64,000 bases of DNA from Vibrio nereis NBRC 15637 (GCF_001591105.1 NZ_BCUD01000002.1:248001-312000); one strand, 5' to 3'. Positions 45,110-54,554 are shown, counted from the first letter of the stretch. Notes: generated by a model from the letters alone, not told the origin. Numbers and translations are program-made.

Positions 45110-45880
45110 ATGGCCGTAGCAAGCTATGACGGAATAAAGATCAACAACCTATTTCATGAGTACGTGGCAGGCAAGCCAATCCTTAAAGGCATTGATATCA
45201 ATATTGATAAGCCGGGTATTATCGCCATCATTGGCCCTTCAGGTACGGGTAAGAGTACTTTACTGCGTTGCATTAACCGTCTGAATGACCCAAGCGGCGG
45301 AGAGATTATTTTTGAAGGCGAAGACCTGACAAAACTGCAAGGTCAGGCGCTACGTAAACAGCGTCGCCACATTGGTATGGTTTTCCAAGAGTACAACTTA
45401 GTTGAGCGTTTAACGGTGATCGAAAACGTACTCAGCGGTCGTTTGGGTTATATGAGTGCCTGGAATGCATGGCGCAGAAATTACTCGCAGCAAGACCTGA
45501 AAAAAGCTTTTGAACTGCTAGAGTTTGTTGGCCTGCAAGACTTTGCCAACCAGCGTGCAGACAGCCTGTCTGGTGGTCAAAGACAGCGTGTCGGTATCGC
45601 CCGTGCAGTGATGCAAGACCCGTATATTCTGTTGGCGGATGAACCGACTTCGTCACTCGACCCGAAAACCGCGGTGGAGATCATGGAGCTGATGGAAACC
45701 TTCGCCGAGCAGAAGCAGATCCCGGTTCTAGTCAACATCCACGATGTGAATCTGGCTAAGCGTTTTGCCACCCGCATTATTGGTATGTGTAACGGTAAGG
45801 TCCATTACGACGGCGGTCCGGAAGGCATTACAGAAGACGATCTCAAGATCATCTACGGGGGTGAATCATGGCTGGATTAA
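45110..45880 (+). CDS. phnC: PhnC-like ABC transporter ATP-binding protein
   Basis: ATPase of the phosphonate-type importer. 256 residues: Walker [10 protein letters not shown] near 43-51, Q-loop [15 protein letters not shown], the insert [15 protein letters not shown] typical of PhnC, signature [10 protein letters not shown], Walker [14 protein letters not shown] and switch His [19 protein letters not shown] precedes the ATG. Overlaps the first permease gene by 13 bases. Order D-C-E-E matches classical phnDCE operons. Confidence 0.95.
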   Translation: MAVASYDGIKINNLFHEYVAGKPILKGIDINIDKPGIIAIIGPSGTGKSTLLRCINRLNDPSGGEIIFEGEDLTKLQGQALRKQRRHIGMVFQEYNLVERLTVIENVLSGRLGYMSAWNAWRRNYSQQDLKKAFELLEFVGLQDFANQRADSLSGGQRQRVGIARAVMQDPYILLADEPTSSLDPKTAVEIMELMETFAEQKQIPVLVNIHDVNLAKRFATRIIGMCNGKVHYDGGPEGITEDDLKIIYGGESWLD

Positions 45881-46659
45881 CTGCCGATGGCAAAGTAGAA
45901 AACCCGTTTAAAGCCTCATGGGTAACTCGAGTTGGGATTGCCGCGGTGATCGCGTATTTGTTTTACAGTGTCTCGACTCTAGGTTTGACGTTTGACCGTT
46001 TAGTCATAGGTATTGGCGAGAGTGAGCGCTTACTGGCTAGGATGTTCCCGCCTGATTTTTCACGAACCAGTTTGTTGTTGGGTGGTTTAGCGGAAAGCTT
46101 ACAAATCGCGATTATTTCGAGCTTTTTCGGTATTGTCATTTCACTGTTCTTGGGTTTGCTTGCAGCGAGAAACATGATGCCAGCGATCGTCTCGACGCCA
46201 GTACGCGGCTTTATCGCTTTATGTCGTTCGTTCCATCCGGTCATTATCGCGATTCTGTTCGTGAAAGCGGTCGGCTTTGGTGCTTTAGCGGGTATTTTAA
46301 CGCTGATTTTTGCGTCGATTGGTTTTATTGCCAAGTTGTTTGCCGAGGCGATTGAAGAGATCTCATTCAAACCGGTAGAGGCAATTCGCGCCACTGGCGC
46401 AAGTTTTGTCAGCGTGATCTTATATGCGGTGATGCCACAGGTGTTTACCCGTTTTATCGGTTTTGCCAGCTACCAGCTCGATTCCAACCTGCGTAACTCA
46501 ACCATGGTCGGTATTGTAGGGGCTGGTGGTTTGGGCGGTACTTTGTTTTCGGCTTTCCAACGTTTCGACTACGACTTCGTTGCGGCGATTTTGATCACCA
46601 TTATCGCGCTGATTCTGGTCGGGGAGTTTTTGTCTAATGTAGTAAGGAGAATCTTCTGA
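45868..46659 (+). CDS. phnE: PhnE-like ABC transporter permease (first copy)
   Basis: Membrane channel subunit. 263 residues, six predicted TM helices. EAA coupling loop [22 protein letters not shown] and the closing segments [26 protein letters not shown] are PhnE signatures. Start overlaps phnC by 13 bases and its stop overlaps the next permease start (TGATG), so all are coupled. Together with the second permease it would form a heterodimer. Confidence 0.93.
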   Translation: MAGLTADGKVENPFKASWVTRVGIAAVIAYLFYSVSTLGLTFDRLVIGIGESERLLARMFPPDFSRTSLLLGGLAESLQIAIISSFFGIVISLFLGLLAARNMMPAIVSTPVRGFIALCRSFHPVIIAILFVKAVGFGALAGILTLIFASIGFIAKLFAEAIEEISFKPVEAIRATGASFVSVILYAVMPQVFTRFIGFASYQLDSNLRNSTMVGIVGAGGLGGTLFSAFQRFDYDFVAAILITIIALILVGEFLSNVVRRIF

Positions 46660-47462
46660 TGACGACGGCTTCAATTGATAGAGAATGGCAGCGATTTACC
46701 TTTAGTGAGCGCATGGCTCGCTACGCGGTGTACTTGTGCATGGTGTCTGCGATCGTATGGTCTTGGCAAACGGTGGAGGTCATTCCTGAATTCCTCTATG
46801 ACGCGCCAGCCCAGTTTGCGGATATGTTCCAGCGCATGGTGCCGATGGAGTATGGCTTTTACCCAGAAACCATTCACGCAGCCCTAATAGAAACTTTACA
46901 CATCGCGACGCTAGGGACGTTGTTTACATTGGTGTTTGCGATTCCTTTGGCATTGCTGAATGCCCCCAATATTACCCCGAACAAGACACTTAACTGGATT
47001 GCGCAGTTCTTCTTGGTGTCATCACGCTCGGTTAACTCACTGGTTTGGGCGCTGCTGTTTATCGCCTTGTTTGGACCGGGTGTATTGGCGGGGATCATGG
47101 CTATCGCGGTGCGCAGTGTCGGCTTTGTCGGCAAGCTGCTTGCAGAAGCCATCGCCGAGGCCAACATGGGTACCATCGAAGCGTTACGTGCCACGGGTGC
47201 GTCACCGATGAGTATTTTACTCAAAGGTTATTGGCCACAAATCATGCCAGCGTTTTACTCGATTGTGTTGTTCCGCTGGGACATCAACGTACGTGAGTCG
47301 GCGGTATTAGGACTGGTGGGCGCGGGTGGTATCGGCGTGGTGCTTAACGATGCGCAAAACCTGTTCGAGTGGCAGAAAGTGTCGATGGTACTCTTCAGCA
47401 TTTTTGCTGTGGTGATCGTTGCTGAAGCGCTAGTGGTACATATCCGTAAAAAGCTTATTTAA
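46659..47462 (+). CDS. phnE: PhnE-like ABC transporter permease (second copy)
   Basis: Second channel subunit, 267 residues, six predicted TM helices, coupling loop EALRATGASPMSILLKGYWPQI and AVLGLVGAGGIGVVLND near the end. Shares about the same plan as the first copy but is clearly diverged. Overlaps the previous gene by one base. Last gene of the sigma-54-driven operon; a hairpin follows. Two-permease phn transporters are known from several alpha- and gamma-proteobacteria. Confidence 0.93.
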   Translation: MTTASIDREWQRFTFSERMARYAVYLCMVSAIVWSWQTVEVIPEFLYDAPAQFADMFQRMVPMEYGFYPETIHAALIETLHIATLGTLFTLVFAIPLALLNAPNITPNKTLNWIAQFFLVSSRSVNSLVWALLFIALFGPGVLAGIMAIAVRSVGFVGKLLAEAIAEANMGTIEALRATGASPMSILLKGYWPQIMPAFYSIVLFRWDINVRESAVLGLVGAGGIGVVLNDAQNLFEWQKVSMVLFSIFAVVIVAEALVVHIRKKLI

Positions 47463-47518
47463 AACGTTTTAAGAATCGGAACTTTTCCTTTCTAGAGTCC
47501 TTAGGTTAAGTTCTGTTA

Positions 47519-47550
47519 TTCCCGACTGCGAGTTCCATCGTAGTCGGGAA
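47519..47550. terminator. Terminator between phnE and the HAD phosphatase gene
   Basis: Stem TTCCCGACTGCGA / TCGTAGTCGGGAA (one G-T wobble), 6-base loop, then TTATTATTTT. Serves the transporter operon and probably the convergent gene. Confidence 0.85.
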
Positions 47551-47579
47551 TTATTATTTTGGGCTCGGCAACGTTGATC

Positions 47580-48365
47580 TTATTCGCCGTGCTTAAGGGC
47601 GATAAGCTGCTCAACAAACTCTGCAAAACCATAGCCGCCAGGCTGAGTCGTCACCAGTGAAGGCTTGTGTTGCAACTGTTGCCAATAGTTCTCAATGTTC
47701 TTTACCCCGATGGTTAGCGGCAGTGTCTCAAACATTTGTTGATCGTTGAGCGAGTCACCAACGTAGCAACATTGCGTCAGTATTTGCTGCTCCGATAAGC
47801 CTTTCTCCGCCAGATAGCTAAGAGAGGTATGTTTCTTTGAATGCTCGCCGTACCAAGCGTTAATATGGATTGAACTGGCGGTGGCGTGCGCGCCCAACTC
47901 GTGGATTTGGCTGATAATGGCTCGGACGATATCGCTCGCCAGTGGCGCACGATTTTGGCCAATATCTATCGCTACTTCACACAGGCGATAGGCTTGATCC
48001 AGTGTCAGGTCGACGTCGGGGTAGTGTTCTAGAATTGATTCGACAGACGTTTTGAGCTTCTCTTGCTGCTGGCGCATAAATGCTAGGTCGACACTGGACT
48101 TGAGTGTTAATCCAGAAGCGCCTTTCTCCATGATAAACGCGCCATTCTCGCCCAATACCGCATTGACTGGCCAAAGCTGCGCGATGTGATCGCACCAACC
48201 CGCGCATGCCCCGGTGACGGCGATAACTTGAATATCGTGTTGCTGGAGTTTGTCTAACGCGAGCAGCGTTTCTGGTGGTAGCTTGCCGTGCCAAGTGAGC
48301 GTGTCGTCAACATCGGTTAGCACGTATTTGACTGATTTCCATTCCTTTGAAAGTACGTTTTCCAT
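47580..48365 (-). CDS. HAD-superfamily (IIB) phosphatase
   Basis: 261 residues from ATG 48365; the GTG 15 bases earlier is less likely. HAD motif 1 YVLTDVDDTLTW (nucleophile Asp), motif 2 Thr in AVTGACAG, a Cof-type cap about 85-190, and motif 3/4 CCYVGDSLNDQQMFE. Class IIB relatives include sucrose- and mannosyl-3-phosphoglycerate phosphatases and Cof proteins, which remove phosphate from small sugar phosphates. It converges on the phn-type operon with a shared terminator, so it may process what is imported, but it has its own promoter and no enhancer motif, and the link is only positional. Confidence 0.8.
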   Translation of the reverse strand: MENVLSKEWKSVKYVLTDVDDTLTWHGKLPPETLLALDKLQQHDIQVIAVTGACAGWCDHIAQLWPVNAVLGENGAFIMEKGASGLTLKSSVDLAFMRQQQEKLKTSVESILEHYPDVDLTLDQAYRLCEVAIDIGQNRAPLASDIVRAIISQIHELGAHATASSIHINAWYGEHSKKHTSLSYLAEKGLSEQQILTQCCYVGDSLNDQQMFETLPLTIGVKNIENYWQQLQHKPSLVTTQPGGYGFAEFVEQLIALKHGE

Positions 48366-48486
48366 ACAAAATTTCTTCACTACTTATATGAGCGATTATT
48401 GTATAAATATTCGGTAGTTAAGTCAGTGATATGAACGAGGTTAGGCGGAGTTTGACGCACGTTTTTAGCGCTTTTCTGTTGTCTGA

Positions 48487-49383
48487 CTAGCTTGCCGAGT
48501 GTCGTTGGAAATCTTCGACCGCGAAGTCTATTAACGCGCGTACTTTGCGTGGTATTTCGTGACCAGAAAGGTAAGTGGCGTAAATGGTTCGTGACTCAAG
48601 TTGGTATTGATCCAATAAGACGATCAACTGACCACTTTTGAGTTCATCTTGGATAACAAAATCTGGACATAACGCAATACCACAACCTGCCAGCGTCCAA
48701 TCTCTGACGATCCGCGCACTGTTCACCATCAGCTTTTTGCTTGGTGAGAAAACAAATTCTTGATTGCCACGCTTAAACGACCATTTGTTGTGCTGTTGGC
48801 GGTTGGTATCGATAACAAAATCGTGACCTTCGAGTTCATTGGGGTGCTTAGGTTCGCCACAACGTTTGAGGTATTCCGGCGAAGCGACCAAGTGACTTTT
48901 AAGCTCTCCCAGTTTACGGGCTTTCAGTGAGGAAACCATCGGCATACCGACACGAAAGGCAAGGTCAAAACCGTCGGAGGCGAGATCAACGTATTGGTCC
49001 GTTAAGCGCAAATCGAGTGAAATATCGGGGTGGAGCGTGCTAAAGCGTCTTAGCATATCTTGCAAATGCACTTCACCAAACGTCACTGGCGCCGAGATTC
49101 GCAGCGTTCCGGTTAAGCCTTTGGATTCTTCCGAAACCAGCACCAACATATCGTCGAGCTGATTCAGCAAAACGGGCGCACGGGAGAGCAGCTCTTGTCC
49201 GGCAGTGGTCAGGCTGACTTGGCGGGTGGTGCGCTGCAGTAATCGAGCGCCAAGTTTCTCTTCTAATTGGGCGACGTATTTTGATGTCAGCCGGTTGGAA
49301 ATGCCCAATCGTTCAGCTGCTTCGGTAAACGAACCGGTTTGCGCGGTGGCAACAAACGCTTTTAAGCCGTCAATTAAGTCCAT
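48487..49383 (-). CDS. LysR-family transcriptional regulator
   Basis: 298 residues. HTH about 5-64 (LKAFVATAQTGSFTEAAERLGIS) and the substrate-binding domain about 88-290 of the CrgA/AaeR-like group (TLRISAPVTFGEVHLQDMLRRF). Divergent from a YgiD-like dioxygenase gene, with 175 bases between, which is the usual arrangement of a LysR regulator and its target. Effector unknown. Confidence 0.93.
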   Translation of the reverse strand: MDLIDGLKAFVATAQTGSFTEAAERLGISNRLTSKYVAQLEEKLGARLLQRTTRQVSLTTAGQELLSRAPVLLNQLDDMLVLVSEESKGLTGTLRISAPVTFGEVHLQDMLRRFSTLHPDISLDLRLTDQYVDLASDGFDLAFRVGMPMVSSLKARKLGELKSHLVASPEYLKRCGEPKHPNELEGHDFVIDTNRQQHNKWSFKRGNQEFVFSPSKKLMVNSARIVRDWTLAGCGIALCPDFVIQDELKSGQLIVLLDQYQLESRTIYATYLSGHEIPRKVRALIDFAVEDFQRHSAS

Positions 49384-49558
49384 CTCTTTTGCTCCATTGA
49401 GAACATTTTGTTCAATATGATTCTATATAATCCACATTGTGTTGAATAGTGAGCGAGCACATACTCTTCACATACGAACTATCCATATACAAAATGTGCC
49501 GTCGCGGTTAGCTCAATCAAAGCTAATGGTGATGCAGCCATAAACTAAGGAATCGAGT

Positions 49559-50380
49559 ATGAGTTTGTCTGCTTTACAACAATTGAAAGAGCGTTTGCCG
49601 TTATCAGCGCGCATGCCGTTGGTTTTTCTTGGTCATGGCTCGCCAATGAACATTATTGAAGACAATGACTATCGCACAATGTGGTCTGAACTGGGCCAAA
49701 CGCTACCCAGACCAAAAGCGATTTTAGTGGTGTCTGCGCACTGGATGACGTCGGGTTCAACGCTGGTGGATGTGTCTGAAAACCCGCGCACGATCCACGA
49801 TTTTTACGGTTTTCCGGATGCGCTTTATCAGCAGCAATACCCTGCTCAAGGTGAGCCTAAGCTGGCTGGAGAAGTGGCAAGCATGCTAGGTGAATTCCAC
49901 ACCCATACCGACGATGCTTGGGGGTTGGATCATGGTGCTTGGGCGTTATTGCAGGCGATGTATCCAAACGCTGATGTGCCAGTATTTCAGCTGTCCGTTG
50001 ATGTGACACGTGATATGCAGTGGCATTTGGCGATGGGTAAAGTGTTGTCAGATCTTAGAGATCGCGGCGTGTTGATCTTAGGGTCGGGGAATATCGTGCA
50101 TAACTTGCGTCAGTTGAGGTTTGATGGCCAAGCTCATGATTGGGCGCAGGAGTTTGATGCTTACTTTGCCAATCAATTGCATGAGCGTAATTTTGCTGCG
50201 TTGGCCGATATGAATGCGATGGGCAGCTTGATGAAGATGTCTAACCCGACACTGGAGCATTACTCGCCAGCGTTAACCATTGCTGGTGCGTCAGATGAGC
50301 GAGACGACATGATCACTCTGGCAGAGGGCATTGATTTGGGCTCTGTCTCGATGCGCTCGTTTATGTTTTACGCTAGATAA
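49559..50380 (+). CDS. ygiD: YgiD-like extradiol dioxygenase (LigB family)
   Basis: Non-heme extradiol dioxygenase related to E. coli YgiD, which opens 4,5-DOPA-type catechols. 273 residues. Features: MPLVFLGHGSPMNIIEDNDYR (His of the metal centre), ILVVSAHWMTSG (second metal His), DDAWGLDHGAWALLQ and LILGSGNIVHNLRQL (third His). All metal ligands are present. Divergent from a LysR-type regulator, its likely controller; natural substrate unknown. Ribosome site AAGGAAT precedes the ATG. Hairpin terminator follows. Confidence 0.9.
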   Translation: MSLSALQQLKERLPLSARMPLVFLGHGSPMNIIEDNDYRTMWSELGQTLPRPKAILVVSAHWMTSGSTLVDVSENPRTIHDFYGFPDALYQQQYPAQGEPKLAGEVASMLGEFHTHTDDAWGLDHGAWALLQAMYPNADVPVFQLSVDVTRDMQWHLAMGKVLSDLRDRGVLILGSGNIVHNLRQLRFDGQAHDWAQEFDAYFANQLHERNFAALADMNAMGSLMKMSNPTLEHYSPALTIAGASDERDDMITLAEGIDLGSVSMRSFMFYAR

Positions 50381-50392
50381 TGGCGCAAAAAA

Positions 50393-50420
50393 AAACACCG
50401 AACGAGTTCGTTCGGTGTTT
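50393..50420. terminator. Terminator shared by ygiD and the BCCT transporter gene
   Basis: Stem AAACACCGAACGA / TCGTTCGGTGTTT, very short loop. On the minus strand it runs into TTTTTT and ends the transporter gene; on the plus strand it follows the ygiD stop. Confidence 0.9.
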
Positions 50421-50441
50421 GTACGTCAATGGTGCTTTAGA

Positions 50442-52025
50442 TTAGTTTTGGTAAGCCGGTAATTCAGAGCGAAGCCCTTTCACCAAGCTGACACACATCA
50501 GCAACAAGACAAAGGTAAACGGTAGCGCCGTTGCGACAACACCGGATTGCAGTGCTTGCAGCGCTTCTTTACCACCAATCCACAGCATGACCGCTGCGAT
50601 TGCTCCTTCAACACATGCCCAGAAAATACGTTGTGGTACAGGCGCATCAATTTTACCGCCCGCGGTAATACTGTCGATAACCAGTGAGCCTGAGTCTGAC
50701 GAGGTGATAAAGAACACCAAGATCAGCATGATAGACAGAATCGAAATCACTGAACTGTAAGGCAGCGCATCATAAACGTGGAACAGCGTTAGCGAGATGT
50801 CTGTCAGGCCATTGGCACCTAATTCACCCACTTTGTTCACAACCTGATCTAGCGCGATACCACCAAATACTGACATCCAGATCAACGTAACGGCAGTAGG
50901 GATCACAATCACAGCGAATAGGAACTCACGTACTGTACGGCCTTTTGATACTCGCGCGATGAACATACCAACGAATGGTGACCAAGAGATCCACCAAGCC
51001 CAATAGAAGACTGTCCAACCGTGCATCCAAGTGGTGTCTTCACGTCCGTGAGGGTTACTCAGTGGGATAATGTTTTGCGCGTATGCCAGAGTGGTGTCCC
51101 ATAGTGATAGCAGCGCGGTGTCTAGGCTGATGTAAGTCACGAAGATCAGTAGCGCAAACGCGACAACCATGTTGACGTTACTCAGCAGTTTGACACCACC
51201 ATCAATACCACGAACAACGGACAGCACAGCGATAAAGGTGACAAATGTAATCACGATCATCTGAGTGCCAATACCACCTTCAAGGCCAAAGACATGGTTA
51301 ATACCACTGGTTGCCTGTTGCGCACCTAAACCCAGTGATGTCGCCAGACCAAACAAGGTTGAAAGTACTGCCAAGATATCAATCACGTGGCCTAACCAGC
51401 CCCATGCGCGGTCACCAAAAATCGGGTAGAACGCTGCGCGCAGAGAAAGTGGCAGCCCTTTGTTGTAAGCAAAGAATGCGAGCGACAAGGCGACAATCGC
51501 GTAAATACCCCAACCGTGGATTCCCCAGTGGAATAGCGTCGCACCCATTGCCAGTGATTTGGCTTCTTCACTGTAAGGTTCTGCATTCAGCGGCATCCCC
51601 CACCAGTCAGTAAAGTATGCGGTTGGCTCTGCGACACTCCAGAAAAGAAGTCCGATACCCATACCAGCGGCAAACAGCATCGATAACCAAGAAATAGTTG
51701 AGTGTTCAGAAACCGCGTCTTTACCACCAATTCGGATCTTACCTAAAGGCGAGAACAGTAGTGCGACAGCGAAGAATAAAAAGAAGTTGGTTGACCACAT
51801 AAAGAAGACGTCAAAGTCTTCGATGATGCCATTTCTAAGTCCGTTTAATGCGTCTCTTGCGGTAGCCGGGTCAAGAATGAGAAGAGAAACAAGGCAAAGC
51901 AGAACAAGGCCTGCGCTAATCCCAAAAACAGGATTGTGAATATCGAATCCCCACTTTTGAACATTGTCTTGTCCAACCTGATAGTCGGTCGTTTCGATAC
52001 TATATTTTTTTAATGCATTATCCAT
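50442..52025 (-). CDS. BCCT-family betaine/choline/carnitine transporter
   Basis: Sodium- or proton-coupled uptake of compatible solutes for salt stress. 527 residues, twelve predicted TM helices. BCCT hallmark segments: FSPLGKIRIGGKDAVSEHSTISWLSMLFAAGMGIGLLFWSVAEP and the aromatic box region YWAWWISWSPFVGMFIARVSKGRTVREF. The Gly/Trp-rich motif GMGIGLLFWSV and WWISWSPF bind the quaternary ammonium group. The C-terminus is short, so regulation by a C-terminal osmosensor like BetP is less likely. Substrate (glycine betaine, choline, DMSP) cannot be chosen here. Marine vibrios have several paralogues. Confidence 0.93.
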   Translation of the reverse strand: MDNALKKYSIETTDYQVGQDNVQKWGFDIHNPVFGISAGLVLLCLVSLLILDPATARDALNGLRNGIIEDFDVFFMWSTNFFLFFAVALLFSPLGKIRIGGKDAVSEHSTISWLSMLFAAGMGIGLLFWSVAEPTAYFTDWWGMPLNAEPYSEEAKSLAMGATLFHWGIHGWGIYAIVALSLAFFAYNKGLPLSLRAAFYPIFGDRAWGWLGHVIDILAVLSTLFGLATSLGLGAQQATSGINHVFGLEGGIGTQMIVITFVTFIAVLSVVRGIDGGVKLLSNVNMVVAFALLIFVTYISLDTALLSLWDTTLAYAQNIIPLSNPHGREDTTWMHGWTVFYWAWWISWSPFVGMFIARVSKGRTVREFLFAVIVIPTAVTLIWMSVFGGIALDQVVNKVGELGANGLTDISLTLFHVYDALPYSSVISILSIMLILVFFITSSDSGSLVIDSITAGGKIDAPVPQRIFWACVEGAIAAVMLWIGGKEALQALQSGVVATALPFTFVLLLMCVSLVKGLRSELPAYQN

Positions 52026-52268
52026 AAATACAATTTCTACGTTTTATCTAAACGCCTTTCTCTACTGAGAAAGACAACAAAACCGCCTCCAATTAATTTG
52101 AGCTCTAAAGTTTAAGTTGCGGCGGAAGTGTAACAAAGATCACAATTTGATTCAAATGTCTGTAATTTATCTCAAATGGTTGCATTTATAATCGTGATCC
52201 ATCGTGAAATTATTATGACGTCTAAATAAATTTTGACTTAAGATATTTTGGTTTGAGTTTTCAGTCGC

Positions 52269-52808
52269 TCATTGAGTTCGGTTTTCTGGCGGAAAGCTTT
52301 GCCAGTATTGGGGTTGTAAGATGTACATGCGTTTGACGTCACGGTAGCTCCCGTTGATAAAAAACTCTCCCACCAAATGTCCTTCTTCAATAAAGCCACA
52401 CTGCTTGTAGAGGTGAATGGCTTTTTCATTTTCCACTGAAACCAACAAGTAGATTTTGTGTAGATTGAGAATGGAAAAAGAGTACTCCAATGCGCGGTGC
52501 ACAACTTCTTTGGCGTAACCCCTACCTTGATGATCCGGTGCAATAATGATCTGGAACTCGGCACTGCGATGGATGTAGTTGATTTCGATCAGCTCCACCA
52601 GGCCTATCAGTTCTTTGTTTTCATTTTCGACTACAAAACGACGCTCGGCATCGTCGTGGATATGTTTTTGGTAGAGTTCTTCCAGCTCATCATAAGATTC
52701 ATAAGGCTCTTCGAACCAGTAAGTCATGATATTGCGGTTGTTGTTGAGGTCATGGATAAAACGCAGATCGGAGCGTTCAAGTGCTCGAATAGTCAGACCT
52801 TTCGTCAT
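52269..52808 (-). CDS. speG: Spermidine/spermine N-acetyltransferase
   Basis: Transfers acetyl from acetyl-CoA to spermidine and spermine, limiting polyamine load. 179 residues from ATG 52808, with GGAGAAACACC upstream; V. cholerae SpeG is 173. Starts [22 protein letters not shown] and contains [31 protein letters not shown], the allosteric polyamine-binding segment, quoted in part as HDDAERRF, and the GNAT AcCoA motif [11 protein letters not shown]. SpeG is a dodecamer. Gene stands alone. High-confidence family match. Confidence 0.94.
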   Translation of the reverse strand: MTKGLTIRALERSDLRFIHDLNNNRNIMTYWFEEPYESYDELEELYQKHIHDDAERRFVVENENKELIGLVELIEINYIHRSAEFQIIIAPDHQGRGYAKEVVHRALEYSFSILNLHKIYLLVSVENEKAIHLYKQCGFIEEGHLVGEFFINGSYRDVKRMYILQPQYWQSFPPENRTQ

Positions 52809-52964
52809 GGTGTTTCTCCAAACAAGGAAAGTGGCCAAGGTGAGATAGAAGCCCTTCTACCTGCAATAACCGTGGCTACTTGCTTATTGATTGTACAGAA
52901 ACCTAGGGACTAAGCGAGTTGTAATACCACTGCATTTCTTGGTGAGTGAGAAAGCGTGTTAACG

Positions 52965-54017
52965 TTAAATGGGGTGTGCCTTACTGCGCTGTTTGCGGTA
53001 TTCGCTGGGCGTTGTTCCCACGACTCTTGAAAATTCACGATTGAAATTTGATTTGGTTTGAAACCCTGAATTCATCAATATTTGCGTGATGCTATCGTCA
53101 GTGGTCGCAATCAATTGCTGAGCATGTTTAATACGATATTCGTTGATGAGCTTAGAAATGTTCTTTTTATGTATCAAGTTCACAGCCATCGAGATCTGCT
53201 TCGCGGGAATGGTGAGCTTACGCGATAACTTGGACAAAGTGAGATCCGGGTCGAGGTAGGTGTGTTTATCGGTCATCAACTCGTGCAGTGCCGCCAATAT
53301 GTGTTGGGCATTTTCGTTGGACATTCCCGGGTTATGGAGTGCTTCATCGGCTATGTCTGTGTTTGGTCCTTCTGCTGGGACAGCTTTGGTTTGCTGCTGA
53401 GTGTAAACCCCAACCGTGACCACAGCGATGGATAAGATCGGCAGTAAAAACAGATGCCCGATGGTCAGGATGTAGAGCGAATATTGTCCACCAGTGAGCG
53501 CGAAATCAAGTGACATGGCGGTGTCTATCATCGCAGAGAAAAGCAGCATCCAACCTGCCACGGTTTCCGCTTTTTTTACTCCCTCCCAATGGCTAAATGA
53601 CACGTTAATTAACAGTTCATCTTTCGTGGATCTGCTAATGAGTGCGATGCCGTAACCAAGATAAATGAGCGTAATGAGTTCATCCATCGGCGCGCGCCAA
53701 AATGACTGGGAAATCAACGCTAAAAAAACCAGCAGCGGCGCGATTATGTGCAGTTTATTGAAGGTGTTGCGATTCGAATTGGCTTTAGTAAAAAAGTGCC
53801 AGGCGAACACCGGAATTAATGACGCCATCACTGGTTGCACGTAGTGAAGTATGGGCCAATTCAAGGTCCAGCGTAGACCAACTATCGACGTTGTTATTGC
53901 ACATACTGCCAAAAATAGGCATGAGCTTTTGGCCTGTTCGGCGAAACGAAGATGCAGGTTAATGGCCAATAATACCAGTAATAAAGAGACCACAAAGGGA
54001 ATAGGAATAGACAGCAT
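52965..54017 (-). CDS. Membrane-bound AraC-family regulator
   Basis: 350 residues from ATG 54017, GGAAA upstream; the TTG seven codons earlier is less likely. About seven TM helices occupy residues 1-215; the C-terminal HTH (about 245-345) has LSKLSRKLTIPAKQISMAV and the second helix ITQILMNSGFQTKSNFNREFSRVVG. This 7TM-AraC layout is a one-protein sensor common in Vibrio and Shewanella. Divergent from the DUF805 operon, which may be its target. Ligand unknown. Confidence 0.88.
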   Translation of the reverse strand: MLSIPIPFVVSLLLVLLAINLHLRFAEQAKSSCLFLAVCAITTSIVGLRWTLNWPILHYVQPVMASLIPVFAWHFFTKANSNRNTFNKLHIIAPLLVFLALISQSFWRAPMDELITLIYLGYGIALISRSTKDELLINVSFSHWEGVKKAETVAGWMLLFSAMIDTAMSLDFALTGGQYSLYILTIGHLFLLPILSIAVVTVGVYTQQQTKAVPAEGPNTDIADEALHNPGMSNENAQHILAALHELMTDKHTYLDPDLTLSKLSRKLTIPAKQISMAVNLIHKKNISKLINEYRIKHAQQLIATTDDSITQILMNSGFQTKSNFNREFSRVVGTTPSEYRKQRSKAHPI

Positions 54018-54117
54018 ACAGGTTTCCAGGTTGCTCAAACAGGCGCGTTATCGAGCTAATACCATAGTTGCATAAACTCGTTTATGGAAGGGGATGGAGA
54101 ACCAATACGGGTTTTAG

Positions 54118-54149
54118 AACGTCCTAAAACGGGTTTGAGGACGTTTTTT
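54118..54149 (+). terminator. Leader terminator (attenuator) upstream of the DUF805 operon
   Basis: Stem AACGTCCTAAAAC / GTTTGAGGACGTT (one mismatch, two-base loop) followed by six T, 55 bases before the DUF805 ATG. An alternative stem TTTTAG / CTAAAA at 54112-54128 overlaps its left arm, so two structures exclude each other. This fits a conditional terminator, or the end of a small RNA. Confidence 0.7.
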
Positions 54150-54203
54150 AGTAGGCGATTGACCAAAATAACTCTTGTCTTAACCAACGAGAGGAATGAT
54201 TTT

Positions 54204-54554
54204 ATGCCTTTTTATTTACTGGCTTATGTATCGGCGTGGCAACGCTATTTTGATTTTACCGGGCGCTCGACAAGAAAAGAGTTCTGGCTGTTTTTTCTTT
54301 TGCACTTTGTTGTCACTGTGCTGTTTATTGCCGTGGATATTTCCTTTCCCCAATTTGGCTGGGGAGATCTGATTTACGGCGTGGTGAGTTTTATCCCAAT
54401 GGTCGCGATTATTGTTCGTCGACTGCATGACTCAGGGCGATCTGGCTGGTGGGGCTGGGTTTTTGTGGTCCCAGTCATTGGTCCTTTTTGGCTTATTTAT
54501 CTGCTGGCATTGGCTAGTCAAGACGAGCAATTACAGCAAGGAGCGTTACGATGA
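54204..54554 (+). CDS. DUF805 family inner-membrane protein
   Basis: 116 residues from ATG 54204, where GAGAGGAATG lies upstream; a longer reading frame starting 40 codons earlier is not credible because it would cover the leader hairpin. Family pattern: WQRYFDFTGRSTRKEFWLFFLLHFVVTVLF, VRRLHDSGRSGWWGW and GPFWLIYLLA. Three or four TM helices. Function unknown; DUF805 members include YhaH. Overlaps the next gene by 4 bases (ATGA). Confidence 0.87.
   Translation: MPFYLLAYVSAWQRYFDFTGRSTRKEFWLFFLLHFVVTVLFIAVDISFPQFGWGDLIYGVVSFIPMVAIIVRRLHDSGRSGWWGWVFVVPVIGPFWLIYLLALASQDEQLQQGALR

Noticed and set aside
39004..47462. A classical phosphonate-degradation operon.
   Set aside because: No phnX, phnW, phnA or C-P lyase genes (phnGHIJKLM) are present; only the importer type is phn-like.
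54084..54203. 40-codon N-terminal extension of the DUF805 protein.
   Set aside because: It runs through a leader terminator and lacks family similarity; GAGAGG before 54204 marks the start.
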